Counted from the first letter of the stretch, positions 36,877-45,366 are shown. The stretch: 48,933 bases of DNA from an uncultured Butyricicoccus sp. (GCA_904420185.1 CAJFUJ010000065.1:1-48933); one strand, 5' to 3'. Notes: generated by a model from the letters alone, not told the origin. Translations and numbers: made by a program.

Positions 36877-37626
36877 ATGGCAGTTTCATCGTTCGCGCAA
36901 CAGTATCAGGACCGTTTTTTTGCGGGCAATCCGTGGGCGGCTCTCAAAGATGATCCGGAATTTGCCGAATTCTTTTCAAATTTTGCCTTTGATGAGGTCG
37001 TGCAGCAGGATGACTTGGACGACCAGACCCGTTTTATGGCCATTTTGGCCACGCTGCTGGGCTGTCAAGGCGTAGACGCGTTCCGCAGCCTGCTGCCCGG
37101 CGCACTGCGTGCAGGCGTGACGCCGGTACAGGTCAAGGAAATCGTGTACCAGGCAGTCGCTTACCTGGGCATCGGCCGGGTGCTGCCCTTCTTCCAGGTG
37201 ACAAACGAGGTCTTTACGGCGCAGGGCATCGCGCTGCCGCTTGCGGGCCAGGCCACCACCACCCCAGAAACCCGCCGTCCAGCCGGCACTCAGGCCCAGG
37301 TCGATATCTTCGGCGAGGGGATGCGCGATTTTTGGCAGGCCGGCCCCGAGGACAGCCGCCATATCAACCGCTGGCTCGCGGCCAACTGCTTTGGCGATTA
37401 TTACACCCGCGGCGGCCTGGACTATAAGGCGCGCGAGATGATCACCTTCTGTTTCTTGGCGGCGCAGGGCGGCTGCGAACCCCAGCTGACCAGCCATGCG
37501 GCGGGCAACATCCGCATCGGCAACAACGAGGCATTTCTGATCAAGGTGCTCTCGCAGTGCCTGCCCTATATCGGTTATCCGCGCAGTCTCAACGCGCTGC
37601 GCTGCATCCGGGACGCACAAAAATAA
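36877..37626 (+). CDS. Carboxymuconolactone decarboxylase (CMD/AhpD-like) family protein
   Basis: The protein is 249 aa and has two CMD halves (about 45-115 and 160-240). The first contains MAILATLLGCQGVDAF, the second DYKAREMITFCFLAAQGG. Neither shows the CxxC pair of AhpD peroxiredoxin reductases, so redox activity is doubtful. The MerR-type promoter suggests induction by aldehydes or electrophiles, by analogy with B. subtilis AdhR. The start is preceded by GGGAGG. The true substrate is unknown. Confidence 0.86.
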   Translation: MAVSSFAQQYQDRFFAGNPWAALKDDPEFAEFFSNFAFDEVVQQDDLDDQTRFMAILATLLGCQGVDAFRSLLPGALRAGVTPVQVKEIVYQAVAYLGIGRVLPFFQVTNEVFTAQGIALPLAGQATTTPETRRPAGTQAQVDIFGEGMRDFWQAGPEDSRHINRWLAANCFGDYYTRGGLDYKAREMITFCFLAAQGGCEPQLTSHAAGNIRIGNNEAFLIKVLSQCLPYIGYPRSLNALRCIRDAQK

Positions 37627-37652
37627 CCCACGCGAAAAACGCGAAAAAGGTC

Positions 37653-37680
37653 TTGACGGATATAAAATATCTGCTATAAT
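37653..37680 (+). promoter_or_regulatory. Promoter of the second MATE gene
   Basis: TTGACG (37653-37658), 16 bases and TATAAT (37675-37680). The spacer carries the palindrome GATAT-AAA-ATATC, a possible operator. Confidence 0.75.
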
Positions 37681-37681
37681 G

Positions 37682-37773
37682 GATTTGCTTGCTCGGAGGG
37701 CAAATCATTCATAGGAAATGAGGCGCTGGATAAGGCAGGTGGTTGAAATGCCGCCCCTTATCCAGCTTTTTTT
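37682..37773 (+). promoter_or_regulatory. Leader with intrinsic terminator before MATE gene, candidate attenuator
   Basis: The first hairpin pairs GATTTGC (37682-37688) with GCAAATC (37700-37706). The terminator pairs GCTGGATAAGG (37725-37735) with CCTTATCCAGC (37756-37766), followed by seven T. It lies between the promoter and the gene, so readthrough must be regulated. An ATG at 37718 opens a frame that runs through the terminator in frame with the MATE gene. Confidence 0.7.
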
Positions 37774-37804
37774 GTGCGCCGGGCAGATCAAAAGGGGGTA
37801 TCGT

Positions 37805-39157
37805 ATGCAAAAAACATCCAATTTGACCGAAGGGAACATCTTCGGCACACTCATCCGGTTTGCCGTGCCGGTGCTGCTGACGCTATTTTTACAGGCGCTG
37901 TATGGCGGCGTGGACCTGCTGGTGGTCGGCCAGTTCGCCCAGACGGCCGACGTGTCCGGCGTGGCCACAGGCAGTATGCTGCTGCAAACGGTGACCATGA
38001 TGATCACCGGCCTTTCGATGGGCATCACCATCCTGGTCGGGGAAAAAATCGGCAAGCGCCAGCCGGACGAGGCCGGACGGGTCATCGGCGGCGGCATCTG
38101 CCTGTTTGCCATTGTGGCGGTGGTGCTGACCATTGTGATGGTGGCGGGCGCCGAGATGTTGGCCCGGTTGATGCACGCACCAGAGGAAGCCTTTGCCCAA
38201 ACGGTACACTACATCCGCATTTGCGGCGCGGGCGCGGTGTTCATTGTGGCATATAATGTATTAGGCAGCGTATTTCGCGGCATCGGCGACTCCAAAACGC
38301 CGCTGATGACGGTATCCATTGCCTGCGTTGTCAACATCTTTGGCGACCTGCTGCTCGTGGCTGGGTTCCACATGGGCGCGGCGGGCGCGGCCATTGCCAC
38401 GGTCGCGGCCCAGGCGGTGAGCGTGGTGGTTTCCTTCCTGGTCATCCGTCGCAGGACATCGCTGCCGTTTCACTTTTCACGGGCCAATCTGCGGTTTGAC
38501 CGCAAGATCATGGGCTCGGTGTTTCGGCTGGGCGCGCCGGTTTCCTTGCAGGAGCTGCTGGTTGGCACCTCGTTTTTGCTGATCCAGGCCATTGTCAACG
38601 CCTTTGGCGTGGTCCCCTCGGCCGGGGTCGGCGTGGCCGAAAAGGTCTGTTCGTTTATCATGCTGGTGCCTTCGGCGTATATGCAGTCCATGTCGGCCTT
38701 TGTCGCCCAAAACATGGGCGCCGACAACCCGCTGCGCGCCAAAAAGGCGCTTGGCTACGGTATCGCAACCTCGCTTGCGGTCGGCTTTCTCATGGGCGTG
38801 TTCACCTTTTTCCGCGGCGATTTGCTGGCGCTGATCTTTTCCAAGGACCTGGCTGTTGTGGCGCAGGCGCACAGCTACTTAAAGGCCTATGCCATCGACT
38901 GCCTGCTCACACCCCTGCTCTTTTGCTTTACCGGCTACTTCAACGGCTGTGAAAAGACCTTGTTCGTCATGTTCCAGGGCATTGTGGGCGCGTTCTTGGT
39001 GCGCATCCCGGTGGCGTTCCTGGTCAGCCGGTTTGCGGACACCACCCTGTTTGAAATCGGCCTAGCCACCCCTGCTTCCACTTGCGTGCAGATTGCGCTA
39101 TGCCTTGCCATGTTCATTTTGATGGAGCGGCGGAATAGAAGGGAGATTGAAGTATGA
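37805..39157 (+). CDS. MATE family multidrug/toxin exporter (second copy)
   Basis: The protein is 450 aa from ATG 37805 behind AAGGGGGTAT. It has about 12 membrane segments; RFAVPVLLTLFLQALYGGVDLL and SVFRGIGDSKTPLM are typical MATE phrases. It would export toxic compounds with Na+ or H+. It is controlled by its own promoter and a terminator-containing leader. Its stop overlaps the next gene as ATGA, so both are made together. Confidence 0.94.
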   Translation: MQKTSNLTEGNIFGTLIRFAVPVLLTLFLQALYGGVDLLVVGQFAQTADVSGVATGSMLLQTVTMMITGLSMGITILVGEKIGKRQPDEAGRVIGGGICLFAIVAVVLTIVMVAGAEMLARLMHAPEEAFAQTVHYIRICGAGAVFIVAYNVLGSVFRGIGDSKTPLMTVSIACVVNIFGDLLLVAGFHMGAAGAAIATVAAQAVSVVVSFLVIRRRTSLPFHFSRANLRFDRKIMGSVFRLGAPVSLQELLVGTSFLLIQAIVNAFGVVPSAGVGVAEKVCSFIMLVPSAYMQSMSAFVAQNMGADNPLRAKKALGYGIATSLAVGFLMGVFTFFRGDLLALIFSKDLAVVAQAHSYLKAYAIDCLLTPLLFCFTGYFNGCEKTLFVMFQGIVGAFLVRIPVAFLVSRFADTTLFEIGLATPASTCVQIALCLAMFILMERRNRREIEV

Positions 39158-39771
39158 ACATCATCACCATCAGCCGGGAATTCGGCAGCGGCGGCCGCGA
39201 ACTCGGCAAGCGTTTGGCTGGCCTGCTGGGCTTTGCGTATTATGACCGTGAAATCCTGACCACGCTTGCGCACAACGCCGCGCTGGACGAAACCTACGTG
39301 GAAACAGCGCTGGAAACGGGCTGGCTGGCGCGCATCCCGCTCACCTTTGGCGCGAGCTTCACCTATCTGCCCAGCACGCCGCACGATCCGGCCCACCTGC
39401 TGCGCGAAGAAAACAAGCTGCTGCGCACACTGGCGCAGCGCGGCGACTGCGTGATCATCGGGCGCAACGCAGATCTGATCTTACAGTCCATGGAGCCGTT
39501 CAAAATTTTCGTCTATGCGGATTTGGAAGCCAAACTCGCGCGCTGCCGGGCACACGCCGCCAAAGAGGAACCGGTGGACGACGCTACCCTCAAGCGGAAG
39601 ATCCGCCAGCTCGACAAACAGCGCGCCAACCATCACGCCCTGCTCTCTGCCCACGCTTGGGGCGACAAAGCCGGCTACCACCTGTGCGTCAACACCACAG
39701 GCCGGCCCATCAAAACCCTGTCCGACCAGGTGGCGCATTACGCCCGGGCCTGGTTTGCCGCGCGCGGGTAA
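39154..39771 (+). CDS. Cytidylate-kinase-like family protein
   Basis: The protein is 205 aa. The N-terminus MNIITISREFGSGGRELGKR is the P-loop of the cytidylate-kinase-like family (the loop has GSGGRE in place of a strict Walker A Lys-Ser). The central CVIIGRNADLIL and FVYADLEAKLARC fit the fold. Genuine Cmk acts in pyrimidine metabolism, but this family is separate and its substrate is unknown. Coupling to a MATE gene is unusual. Confidence 0.88.
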   Translation: MNIITISREFGSGGRELGKRLAGLLGFAYYDREILTTLAHNAALDETYVETALETGWLARIPLTFGASFTYLPSTPHDPAHLLREENKLLRTLAQRGDCVIIGRNADLILQSMEPFKIFVYADLEAKLARCRAHAAKEEPVDDATLKRKIRQLDKQRANHHALLSAHAWGDKAGYHLCVNTTGRPIKTLSDQVAHYARAWFAARG

Positions 39772-39775
39772 AATC

Positions 39776-39815
39776 AAAACCGGCATCCCTATATGACACA
39801 GGGACGCCGGTTTTT
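39776..39815 (+). terminator. Terminator after cytidylate-kinase-like gene
   Basis: AAAACCGGCATCCC pairs with GGGACGCCGGTTTT with one mismatch, then T residues. Confidence 0.85.
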
Positions 39816-39822
39816 GGTTTTG

Positions 39823-40938
39823 TCAGGCTTGCTTATCCTCAGACGGCTCAAAGGCCGGTTGGGCTTCGCCGTCCAGTGCAGCCAAGGCATAGCGCAGCGA
39901 AAGGGTCAACCGGTTTTTTTCTGCTTCATCGGCCGCTTGATCGATGCGGGATCGGAAACTGCGGGTCACGCCGCCGCGAAGGTCGTCATCCTGCATATAG
40001 CGCCACAGGCTGCGGCGGGTGGTGGTGTGGTCAAAGAGCTTGGCCTGCAAGAACACCTGCCCGAGCGCCTTGCGCAGCGCCGGAAAATTGGGCTCATAGT
40101 AGCGCTCGCCGACCAGCTCGACCATCGCGTAAATTTTGCCGTGGTTTTTGGGGATCATGGCGGCCAACGCCTGCTCCAGCATCCGGTCGCTGGCCAGGGT
40201 GGTGAAATCGATCTGGAAATTGTGGCACTCAAAGCCGCCGCTCGGGATGAAGCGGAACTTGACCTCGTCGCCCAGCTGGCCGAACAGGAAGCCCTTGCGG
40301 CCGGTGTCGTCCGAGCCGACGCTGACCGGGCTGCCCGGGCAGGCGTAAATGGTGTTGCCTGCGCGGCGCATGCCGCTGTATTCATGGTTGTGGCCCAAGG
40401 CGGCATAGACAAAACCGCTGTGCTTGAGTTCAGATGGGGTGAGCGGATTGTAGCCGCTGCGGCCCTTGAGGTCGCTGTGTACCAGCAATAGGTTGGGGCG
40501 GTCGGGCGACAGTCCGACATCCAGCGGGATGGCTGCGCCCTGCCCGCAAAAGGCGGCGCCCCAGACAACCGCCTTCTCTCCCACTGGAAACGATGTTAAG
40601 TTGGGGGATGTAAAGACATAAACCCGTTCGGGCCGCTGGGCGGTGAGGTAAGGGCTTTCAGCACACAGATAGTCGTGGTTGCCGGGCGAAATGAGCACGC
40701 AGCACCTGGCTTGGGACAGGATGTCGAACGCACGCTTGACAATGGGGCTGGGCGGCTGGGGCTGGTCGAACAGGTCGCCTGCGATGAGGATGGCGCTGAC
40801 AAACTGGGCGTTGGCGTAGTCCACGGCCTGTTGCAAGACAGCAAATTGGCTTTCCTGGGCCACGGCCGCCTTTTCTGCCGGCAAAAACGAATAAGAAGCG
40901 CCGAGATGTAAATCGGCGAGATGAACAATGGTCAACAT
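39823..40938 (-). CDS. SbcD/Mre11-like exonuclease, metallophosphoesterase family
   Basis: The protein is 371 aa. The phosphoesterase motifs are DLHLGASY, AGDLFDQ, SPGNHDY, VHSDLKG and ALGHNHEY. The arrangement fits DNA repair nucleases of the SbcD/YhaO branch rather than general phosphatases. No sbcC-type ATPase gene is adjacent, which is unusual for SbcD and closer to YhaO. A TATAAT with extended TG precedes it on the minus strand. Confidence 0.85.
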   Translation of the reverse strand: MLTIVHLADLHLGASYSFLPAEKAAVAQESQFAVLQQAVDYANAQFVSAILIAGDLFDQPQPPSPIVKRAFDILSQARCCVLISPGNHDYLCAESPYLTAQRPERVYVFTSPNLTSFPVGEKAVVWGAAFCGQGAAIPLDVGLSPDRPNLLLVHSDLKGRSGYNPLTPSELKHSGFVYAALGHNHEYSGMRRAGNTIYACPGSPVSVGSDDTGRKGFLFGQLGDEVKFRFIPSGGFECHNFQIDFTTLASDRMLEQALAAMIPKNHGKIYAMVELVGERYYEPNFPALRKALGQVFLQAKLFDHTTTRRSLWRYMQDDDLRGGVTRSFRSRIDQAADEAEKNRLTLSLRYALAALDGEAQPAFEPSEDKQA

Positions 40939-41306
40939 AAAACGGGCTCCTTTTCAAGAGATGGTTTTATTATAGCATGAAATCGTTTGTCCGGCCAGCG
41001 CTTTTGCTAGCATGGAATCCCGCAGATTTTTCGCCCCAAAACCAATGCCCACCCGATCAATTCGGGCGGGCATTGGTTGCATTCTTCACAAAATAAACAG
41101 TAGGGGGGTAAAAAGGGGGGTTCAAAAGAGAAAACAGAAAAAATCGACATTCTGTCTGCCAGCGCGGGATTGACCATGTCCCTTGCTGACATAAACAGTA
41201 TACCGCATAATCCGGCGGGATATGTGAATAAGGTATGAACGAGTTGTAAAGAAAATTTGCACATTTTTCACGCATGAATTCGCCGCATGGGCCGGCAAAT
41301 CCCGGC
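40939..41306. other. Gap between the SbcD-like gene and dnaI
   Basis: It contains the sbcD-like promoter (extended -10 TGCTATAAT on the minus strand) near 40970, a terminator-type hairpin at 41038-41077 and two G6 runs at 41103-41120. No gene is supported. Confidence 0.5.
41038..41077 (-). terminator. Terminator downstream of the dnaI unit
   Basis: ACCAATGCCC pairs with GGGCATTGGT around an inner CCCG/CGGG stem, with TTTTG following on the minus strand. Confidence 0.7.
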
Positions 41307-42305
41307 TTAACGCGGCAAATTGCCGCGGCGTTTGATCTGACGGATATCGTCACCAAAAAAGCGCAGCGGCGTAAATTCTCCCAACAGGCGGGAGGCAACC
41401 GCGGCCGAATAGCGCTTTTCGAATTCACTTGGTTGGAGGTTGGTGTTGACGATCATAGGCCGGTGGGCCATCAGGCGGGTGTTGATGAGCGCGTAAAAGA
41501 CCGATGTAGCAAAGGCGGTGGTCAATTCGGTTCCCAAGTCGTCCAGGATGAGCAAGCCGGCGTGTTCATATTTGCGCACAGCGTCCTGGGCGATGCCTGC
41601 GTCCGCACCGCCGAACTTCAGCGCTTCGTAACAGCCGAGCACATGGATCGCGGTGTCATAGGCGACCGAAACCCCGGCTTCGGACACGGTTTTGGCGATG
41701 CAGGTGGACAGGAATGTCTTACCCAGCCCAGCCGAGCCAAACAGCAGCAGATTGGGCGATTGTGCGCCGAAATGGCGGGCGTACGCAACGCACAGCCTGA
41801 GGTTGGCCTCCATATTTTCGCGCGGTGAAATCCCAAGGCGGCTGTCTGGAACCGAAGAATAGTAGTCCAAGCGGAAGGATTCAAAGTTTTGGTCGCGGAT
41901 AGGCAGGATGGTGGACAGATGCTCGGTCAGACGGTGGGCATATTGATCTTTGAGGCACTGGCAAGATGTCGTACCGATATAGCCGGTGTCGCCGCACAGC
42001 GGGCAATCCGGCACGTCGTCCAAGTAATTACCCGGTAAGCCATGGCTGCGCAGCAGTTCGGTTCGTTCGCGCTGGAGCGCCAGGTTTTGTTCGCGCATTT
42101 GCGCGATGGCAGCTTCGGGATCGCCGCCGCTTTCTAGGGCGGCACGCAGCACAGAGGCCGCCGTCCCGCGCAGGATGTCGTCGATGCGGCGCACCCGGGG
42201 GATCTGGTCATAGACCGCGCGGCGGCGCTCTGCCAGCTTACGGGCGCGGTTTTCCCGCTTGGCTTCCATTTCTCGCAGCAGCTCGGATAGAATTTTTCGG
42301 TCCAT
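41307..42305 (-). CDS. dnaI: DnaI/DnaC-type helicase loader ATPase
   Basis: The protein is 332 aa. The N-terminal helical part precedes a CxxC zinc element (DCPLCGDTGYIG with CQC). The AAA+ core has Walker A FGSAGLGKTFLS and Walker B LLILDDLGTE. It loads the replicative helicase onto DNA. It follows the DnaD-domain gene after three bases, the usual primosome pairing in Clostridia. Confidence 0.9.
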   Translation of the reverse strand: MDRKILSELLREMEAKRENRARKLAERRRAVYDQIPRVRRIDDILRGTAASVLRAALESGGDPEAAIAQMREQNLALQRERTELLRSHGLPGNYLDDVPDCPLCGDTGYIGTTSCQCLKDQYAHRLTEHLSTILPIRDQNFESFRLDYYSSVPDSRLGISPRENMEANLRLCVAYARHFGAQSPNLLLFGSAGLGKTFLSTCIAKTVSEAGVSVAYDTAIHVLGCYEALKFGGADAGIAQDAVRKYEHAGLLILDDLGTELTTAFATSVFYALINTRLMAHRPMIVNTNLQPSEFEKRYSAAVASRLLGEFTPLRFFGDDIRQIKRRGNLPR

Positions 42306-42308
42306 GGA

Positions 42309-43250
42309 TCAGTCCTCCTTGTTAGCGGCGCGGCGCTGTGCGACTTCGGCAAGCCATTCTTTTTCCCAATCTTCAAGTGTATCCGTCTGCGCAGCGGGTG
42401 GTCCTTCCGGTGCAGAATACAGCGGTGCCGTCCGCCGCTCGGGCTCCAAAGCCGTGATTTCGGATACGGTATGTACGCCTTTTTCATGCCAACGATCGAG
42501 GATTTTTCGCAAATAATTTAGGCTATAATGGCCGATGGTTTGCTCCGTACGGCGCATACCCAAGGCAATTGCATCGGGGGAAAAGCCTTTTTCAATGCAG
42601 TCCTGTGCAAATTGCCGTTCGGAGGGCTGCGGCTCACGGCCTACCAGTTTCATAGCCTGGAAGACCGCTTGCTGCAATGGTTTTTCCGCTTCGGCACGGG
42701 CCAGATATTCCTGGGCCTGCTGAAAGGTATAGATGCCCATATCTGCCCAGAGCGCTGCTTCCCGCTCAATATCCCGGCGCTTGACATTGCCCCGGTCGCG
42801 CTTCAGGTAGCTGAGCAGCTCAATGATGACCTCGGCCGGCAGTCCCAGATGGTCGTAGATGAAAAACAGGCTGCGCACCTGGGATTCACTGAGCACACCC
42901 CCTAGGACATCTTCAGCGCTCAGGCAAACAGCCGCAAATTTATGGTCGCCTTCGCGGGCTTGCCGCAGTTCTGCAGCCGTATAGCGCGGTTTGTCCAAGC
43001 TGCCTGTCCCCACGGGCGTGGGCGAAACTTGAATGGTCAGCTGCGTAAGGGTAAAATAAGCGCGTTCGAAGCGCTCCTTGGAAAAGCGCAACGCACGCAT
43101 TGCCGTCTTTTCATCCACCTCTCCGCCATGGCGCAGCGCGTAGAGGTAAAGCAGCGCGCTGTCGCCATCGCCGCAAGTGATCAATTTATCCGCAATGTCA
43201 CAGCGGATGATTCGGTATTCCCCTTCAGGCAATAGGGAAGATAAACGCAT
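42309..43250 (-). CDS. DnaD-domain replication initiation protein
   Basis: The protein is 313 aa from ATG 43250 behind TGGAGG. The middle (about 120-190) fits a DnaB/DnaD winged-helix region, and the C-terminal DnaD-like domain (about 200-280) ends in SLNYLRKILDRWHEKGV, close to the YxxxILxxW family motif. It acts with DnaI to remodel DNA at the origin and restart sites. The in-frame extension to 43427 crosses its promoter and was discarded. Confidence 0.88.
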   Translation of the reverse strand: MRLSSLLPEGEYRIIRCDIADKLITCGDGDSALLYLYALRHGGEVDEKTAMRALRFSKERFERAYFTLTQLTIQVSPTPVGTGSLDKPRYTAAELRQAREGDHKFAAVCLSAEDVLGGVLSESQVRSLFFIYDHLGLPAEVIIELLSYLKRDRGNVKRRDIEREAALWADMGIYTFQQAQEYLARAEAEKPLQQAVFQAMKLVGREPQPSERQFAQDCIEKGFSPDAIALGMRRTEQTIGHYSLNYLRKILDRWHEKGVHTVSEITALEPERRTAPLYSAPEGPPAAQTDTLEDWEKEWLAEVAQRRAANKED

Positions 43251-43260
43251 GAAAACCTCC

Positions 43261-43301
43261 AAAAAACAAGCGGCAGCGGCACGCCCCAAGGCGTGGCTGC
43301 C
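43261..43301 (-). terminator. Terminator-like hairpin in the dnaD-type leader
   Basis: GGCAGC-CACGCC arms (43272-43285, two-base bulge, with 43290-43301) are followed on the minus strand by GCTTGTTTTTT. It lies between promoter and start codon. Confidence 0.5.
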
Positions 43302-43355
43302 TGAAAATTGCAAACACAAATTGCCCTTTCGGTCATTTGGACATCTTGTAGTTCT

Positions 43356-43384
43356 ATTATAGCCTCTCTTTTCCCCTCTTGCAA
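43356..43384 (-). promoter_or_regulatory. Promoter of the DnaD-domain gene and dnaI
   Basis: On the minus strand, TTGCAA (43379-43384), 17 bases and TATAAT (43356-43361). Confidence 0.8.
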
Positions 43385-43412
43385 CCTTCTTTCTTTCGAG
43401 AAAGAAAGAAGG
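43385..43412. repeat. Perfect 13-bp inverted repeat
   Basis: CCTTCTTTCTTTC and GAAAGAAAGAAGG flank a two-base centre. It abuts the -35 box of the DnaD-domain gene. Confidence 0.8.
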
Positions 43413-43505
43413 CAAAGAAAGCTTCACTGCCGCCTAACGGCGGGGGTGCTTTCCCGGTTCGCGCTGCATTTGATTTTTATGATATAAGCCGTTTGTTTCG
43501 CAGCA

Positions 43506-43561
43506 ACAGGGTGCAGGTTTTTCAAAAAGCCTGCGGGGGTACAGGCGGTAAAGCACCCTGT
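43506..43561. repeat. Nested hairpin element
   Basis: ACAGGGTGC pairs perfectly with GCACCCTGT (43506-43514, 43553-43561), with AGG/CCT and T5/A5 pairing inside. GCACCCTGT recurs about 65 bases further on. Confidence 0.6.
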
Positions 43562-43864
43562 AAGATTTGGCGTTCGATTTTTCTACGGAGGGGGTCATCA
43601 ATCCATCCATCTTCGCAGAGCACCCTGTTGAAGTAAAGCAGCCAGATGGTTTGAGCTGCTTGATGACGCGCATAACGATTTTCCATTCACAACAGCCTCT
43701 CGTTTCCTCTATGTAGGGATGCCTGGCTACCAATAGTTTCCCAAATAATAGGGTTTTTATTCTATTCATGGTTGACCAATTCAGATTGAACTTTTTTGAA
43801 AACGACCTTCTGGCTTTTCCCTCTCTTTTTTGCTGTAAACCGACTGTGCAATAATTTTTGTGCA

Positions 43865-43893
43865 TTGACTGAAATTTGTGGAAACAGTATAAT
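43865..43893 (+). promoter_or_regulatory. Promoter of the condensation-domain gene with overlapping dyad
   Basis: TTGACT (43865-43870), 17 bases and TATAAT (43888-43893). The dyad GTATAAT-GGA-ATTATAC (43887-43903) covers the -10 box and may be an operator. Confidence 0.82.
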
Positions 43894-43970
43894 GGAATTA
43901 TACAGGGGCCAGACCGCTTGACAGCCCCCGGCCGAGCCAAGGGCAATGCCCTAGAATAGGAGGACTTGTT

Positions 43971-45290
43971 ATGGATATGCAGAGCCACCCGCTGCTCCGC
44001 TCTGACAGCTACGGGAAAATTTTTTTGTATTGTACGCACACCGATTGTGCATGTGTGCCACGCCACCGCATCCGCTTATCCGAACCCATACAACCGGAAC
44101 TGCTTAAGCAGGCGGTCAAATTTTCGCTTTTGCGGTTCCCTTTTATGATTACAGGCATTGAAGCCACCCGTACCCAATATATTTACCGGCTTTTGGCCGA
44201 AGATCCAGTGGTGCTGCCGTTCGACGGATGCACCACCCGTTATACCATCGGCTCCAAAGACACAAACGGGTATATGTTTCTGGTCGGCTACCACGAAAAT
44301 GAGATTTTCATGGAATACCAACATAGCATCAGCGACGGCCGCGGCTTTGAAGAATTCATTCGATGTGTATTGTTTACATATCTCAAACTATGTGGCCACC
44401 CGGTGGAAAACGACGGCACCATCCGTACCCTGGATACCATTTATACATTCCAGGAAAATGAGGATGGCTACCAATACTTGGACCGCGAATATTCGGGCAA
44501 GGGCGTCTACCAAAAGCCTGACGCTCTCCACGCCGAACAGCTGAGCGACTTGGACGATGCGCCTGAGATTGTCACCGAAGTGCGGTTCCCCTTCCAGCAG
44601 CTGCGCCAGGTCGCCCACGCATGGTCTGTGTCGCCTCTCACCATCCTATCCCCCCTGTTTTGCCGTGCGTTTCACGAAAAATTTACCGATGGCTCGGACA
44701 AGCCAGTCATCGCACAGATTCCAGTCGATCTGCGGCCCTATGTCCCCAGTGTGACCAGCCGGTATTTCATCTGCTTTGTCGATTTGCCGTATGAAGCCGA
44801 TTACGCAAAATTGCCGCTCAAGGAGGTCTGCCACCGCAGCAAGGTCTTTTTGGATGAACAGATCGAGCCAGAAAAGCTGCTGTACCGCGCCAAAGCTGCC
44901 AGCGATGCCTGTAATAACCTGCACATGGAGGACATTCCCTTGTCCGAAAAAGAACGGCGTGCGCGGGATATGGTGCATAATTTTGTCCATGCAGATAGCT
45001 TCATCATCACCAACGTTGGGCAGTTCAAGCTGCCGCCATCTATGCTGCCCTATGTGCTCGATTATGGTGCGGTTTTACCCAGTGCCTCGCAGCCATATGG
45101 CCTGTTGATCAGCTCTTACAATGGCTGGATGAAGGTATCCATCGCCCAGCACGACCACGATTTACAAGTGGTCACCCGTTTTGTCCAACTGCTGGCTGAA
45201 ACCGGTGTGCAGGCCTCTGTCAGCAGTTATCCCTTTGTTGTGACCCGTTTTAGCGGCCAAGAAGCAGCCGCTGCCAGGCCGCATTTATGA
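43971..45290 (+). CDS. Stand-alone condensation-domain-like acyltransferase
   Basis: The protein is 439 aa. The active-site motif HxxxDG appears as EYQHSISDGRGFEEFI (about residues 115-130), and IPVDLRPYVPSVTSRYF (about 245) is a second typical phrase. This layout matches the condensation/alcohol-acetyltransferase superfamily used in peptide synthetases and polyketide-associated acyltransferases. No carrier protein, adenylation domain or other biosynthetic gene is adjacent. The start follows AGGAGGACTTGTT. It is monocistronic with strong promoter and terminator. The acyl donor and acceptor are unknown. Confidence 0.8.
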   Translation: MDMQSHPLLRSDSYGKIFLYCTHTDCACVPRHRIRLSEPIQPELLKQAVKFSLLRFPFMITGIEATRTQYIYRLLAEDPVVLPFDGCTTRYTIGSKDTNGYMFLVGYHENEIFMEYQHSISDGRGFEEFIRCVLFTYLKLCGHPVENDGTIRTLDTIYTFQENEDGYQYLDREYSGKGVYQKPDALHAEQLSDLDDAPEIVTEVRFPFQQLRQVAHAWSVSPLTILSPLFCRAFHEKFTDGSDKPVIAQIPVDLRPYVPSVTSRYFICFVDLPYEADYAKLPLKEVCHRSKVFLDEQIEPEKLLYRAKAASDACNNLHMEDIPLSEKERRARDMVHNFVHADSFIITNVGQFKLPPSMLPYVLDYGAVLPSASQPYGLLISSYNGWMKVSIAQHDHDLQVVTRFVQLLAETGVQASVSSYPFVVTRFSGQEAAAARPHL

Positions 45291-45321
45291 TCTTGGTTTA
45301 CTCATTATAATAAAAAACCGA

Positions 45322-45366
45322 GAGGCGGGGCAGAGAATGGCATCCTCTGCTCCGCCTCTTGTTTTT
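45322..45366 (+). terminator. Terminator after the condensation-domain gene
   Basis: GAGGCGGGGCAGAG pairs with CTCTGCTCCGCCTC (one G:U), followed by TTGTTTTT. Confidence 0.88.

Larger units (their letters stand above)
43251..43970. other. 720-base gap with structured, possibly repetitive DNA
   Basis: The left part holds the dnaD-type promoter and leader. Then follow a perfect 13-bp inverted repeat at 43385-43412, a nested hairpin at 43506-43561 and a second copy of its arm GCACCCTGT near 43623-43631. The right part holds the promoter of the condensation-domain gene. A 210-aa minus-strand frame here is not credible as a gene. The region may be a remnant or a structured repeat. Confidence 0.5.

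Noticed and set aside
43434-44066. 210-aa minus-strand open frame in the gap before the condensation-domain gene
   Set aside because: It covers a near-consensus promoter of the opposite strand and hairpins, has low-complexity Cys/Arg-rich composition and no ribosome site or recognisable domain.
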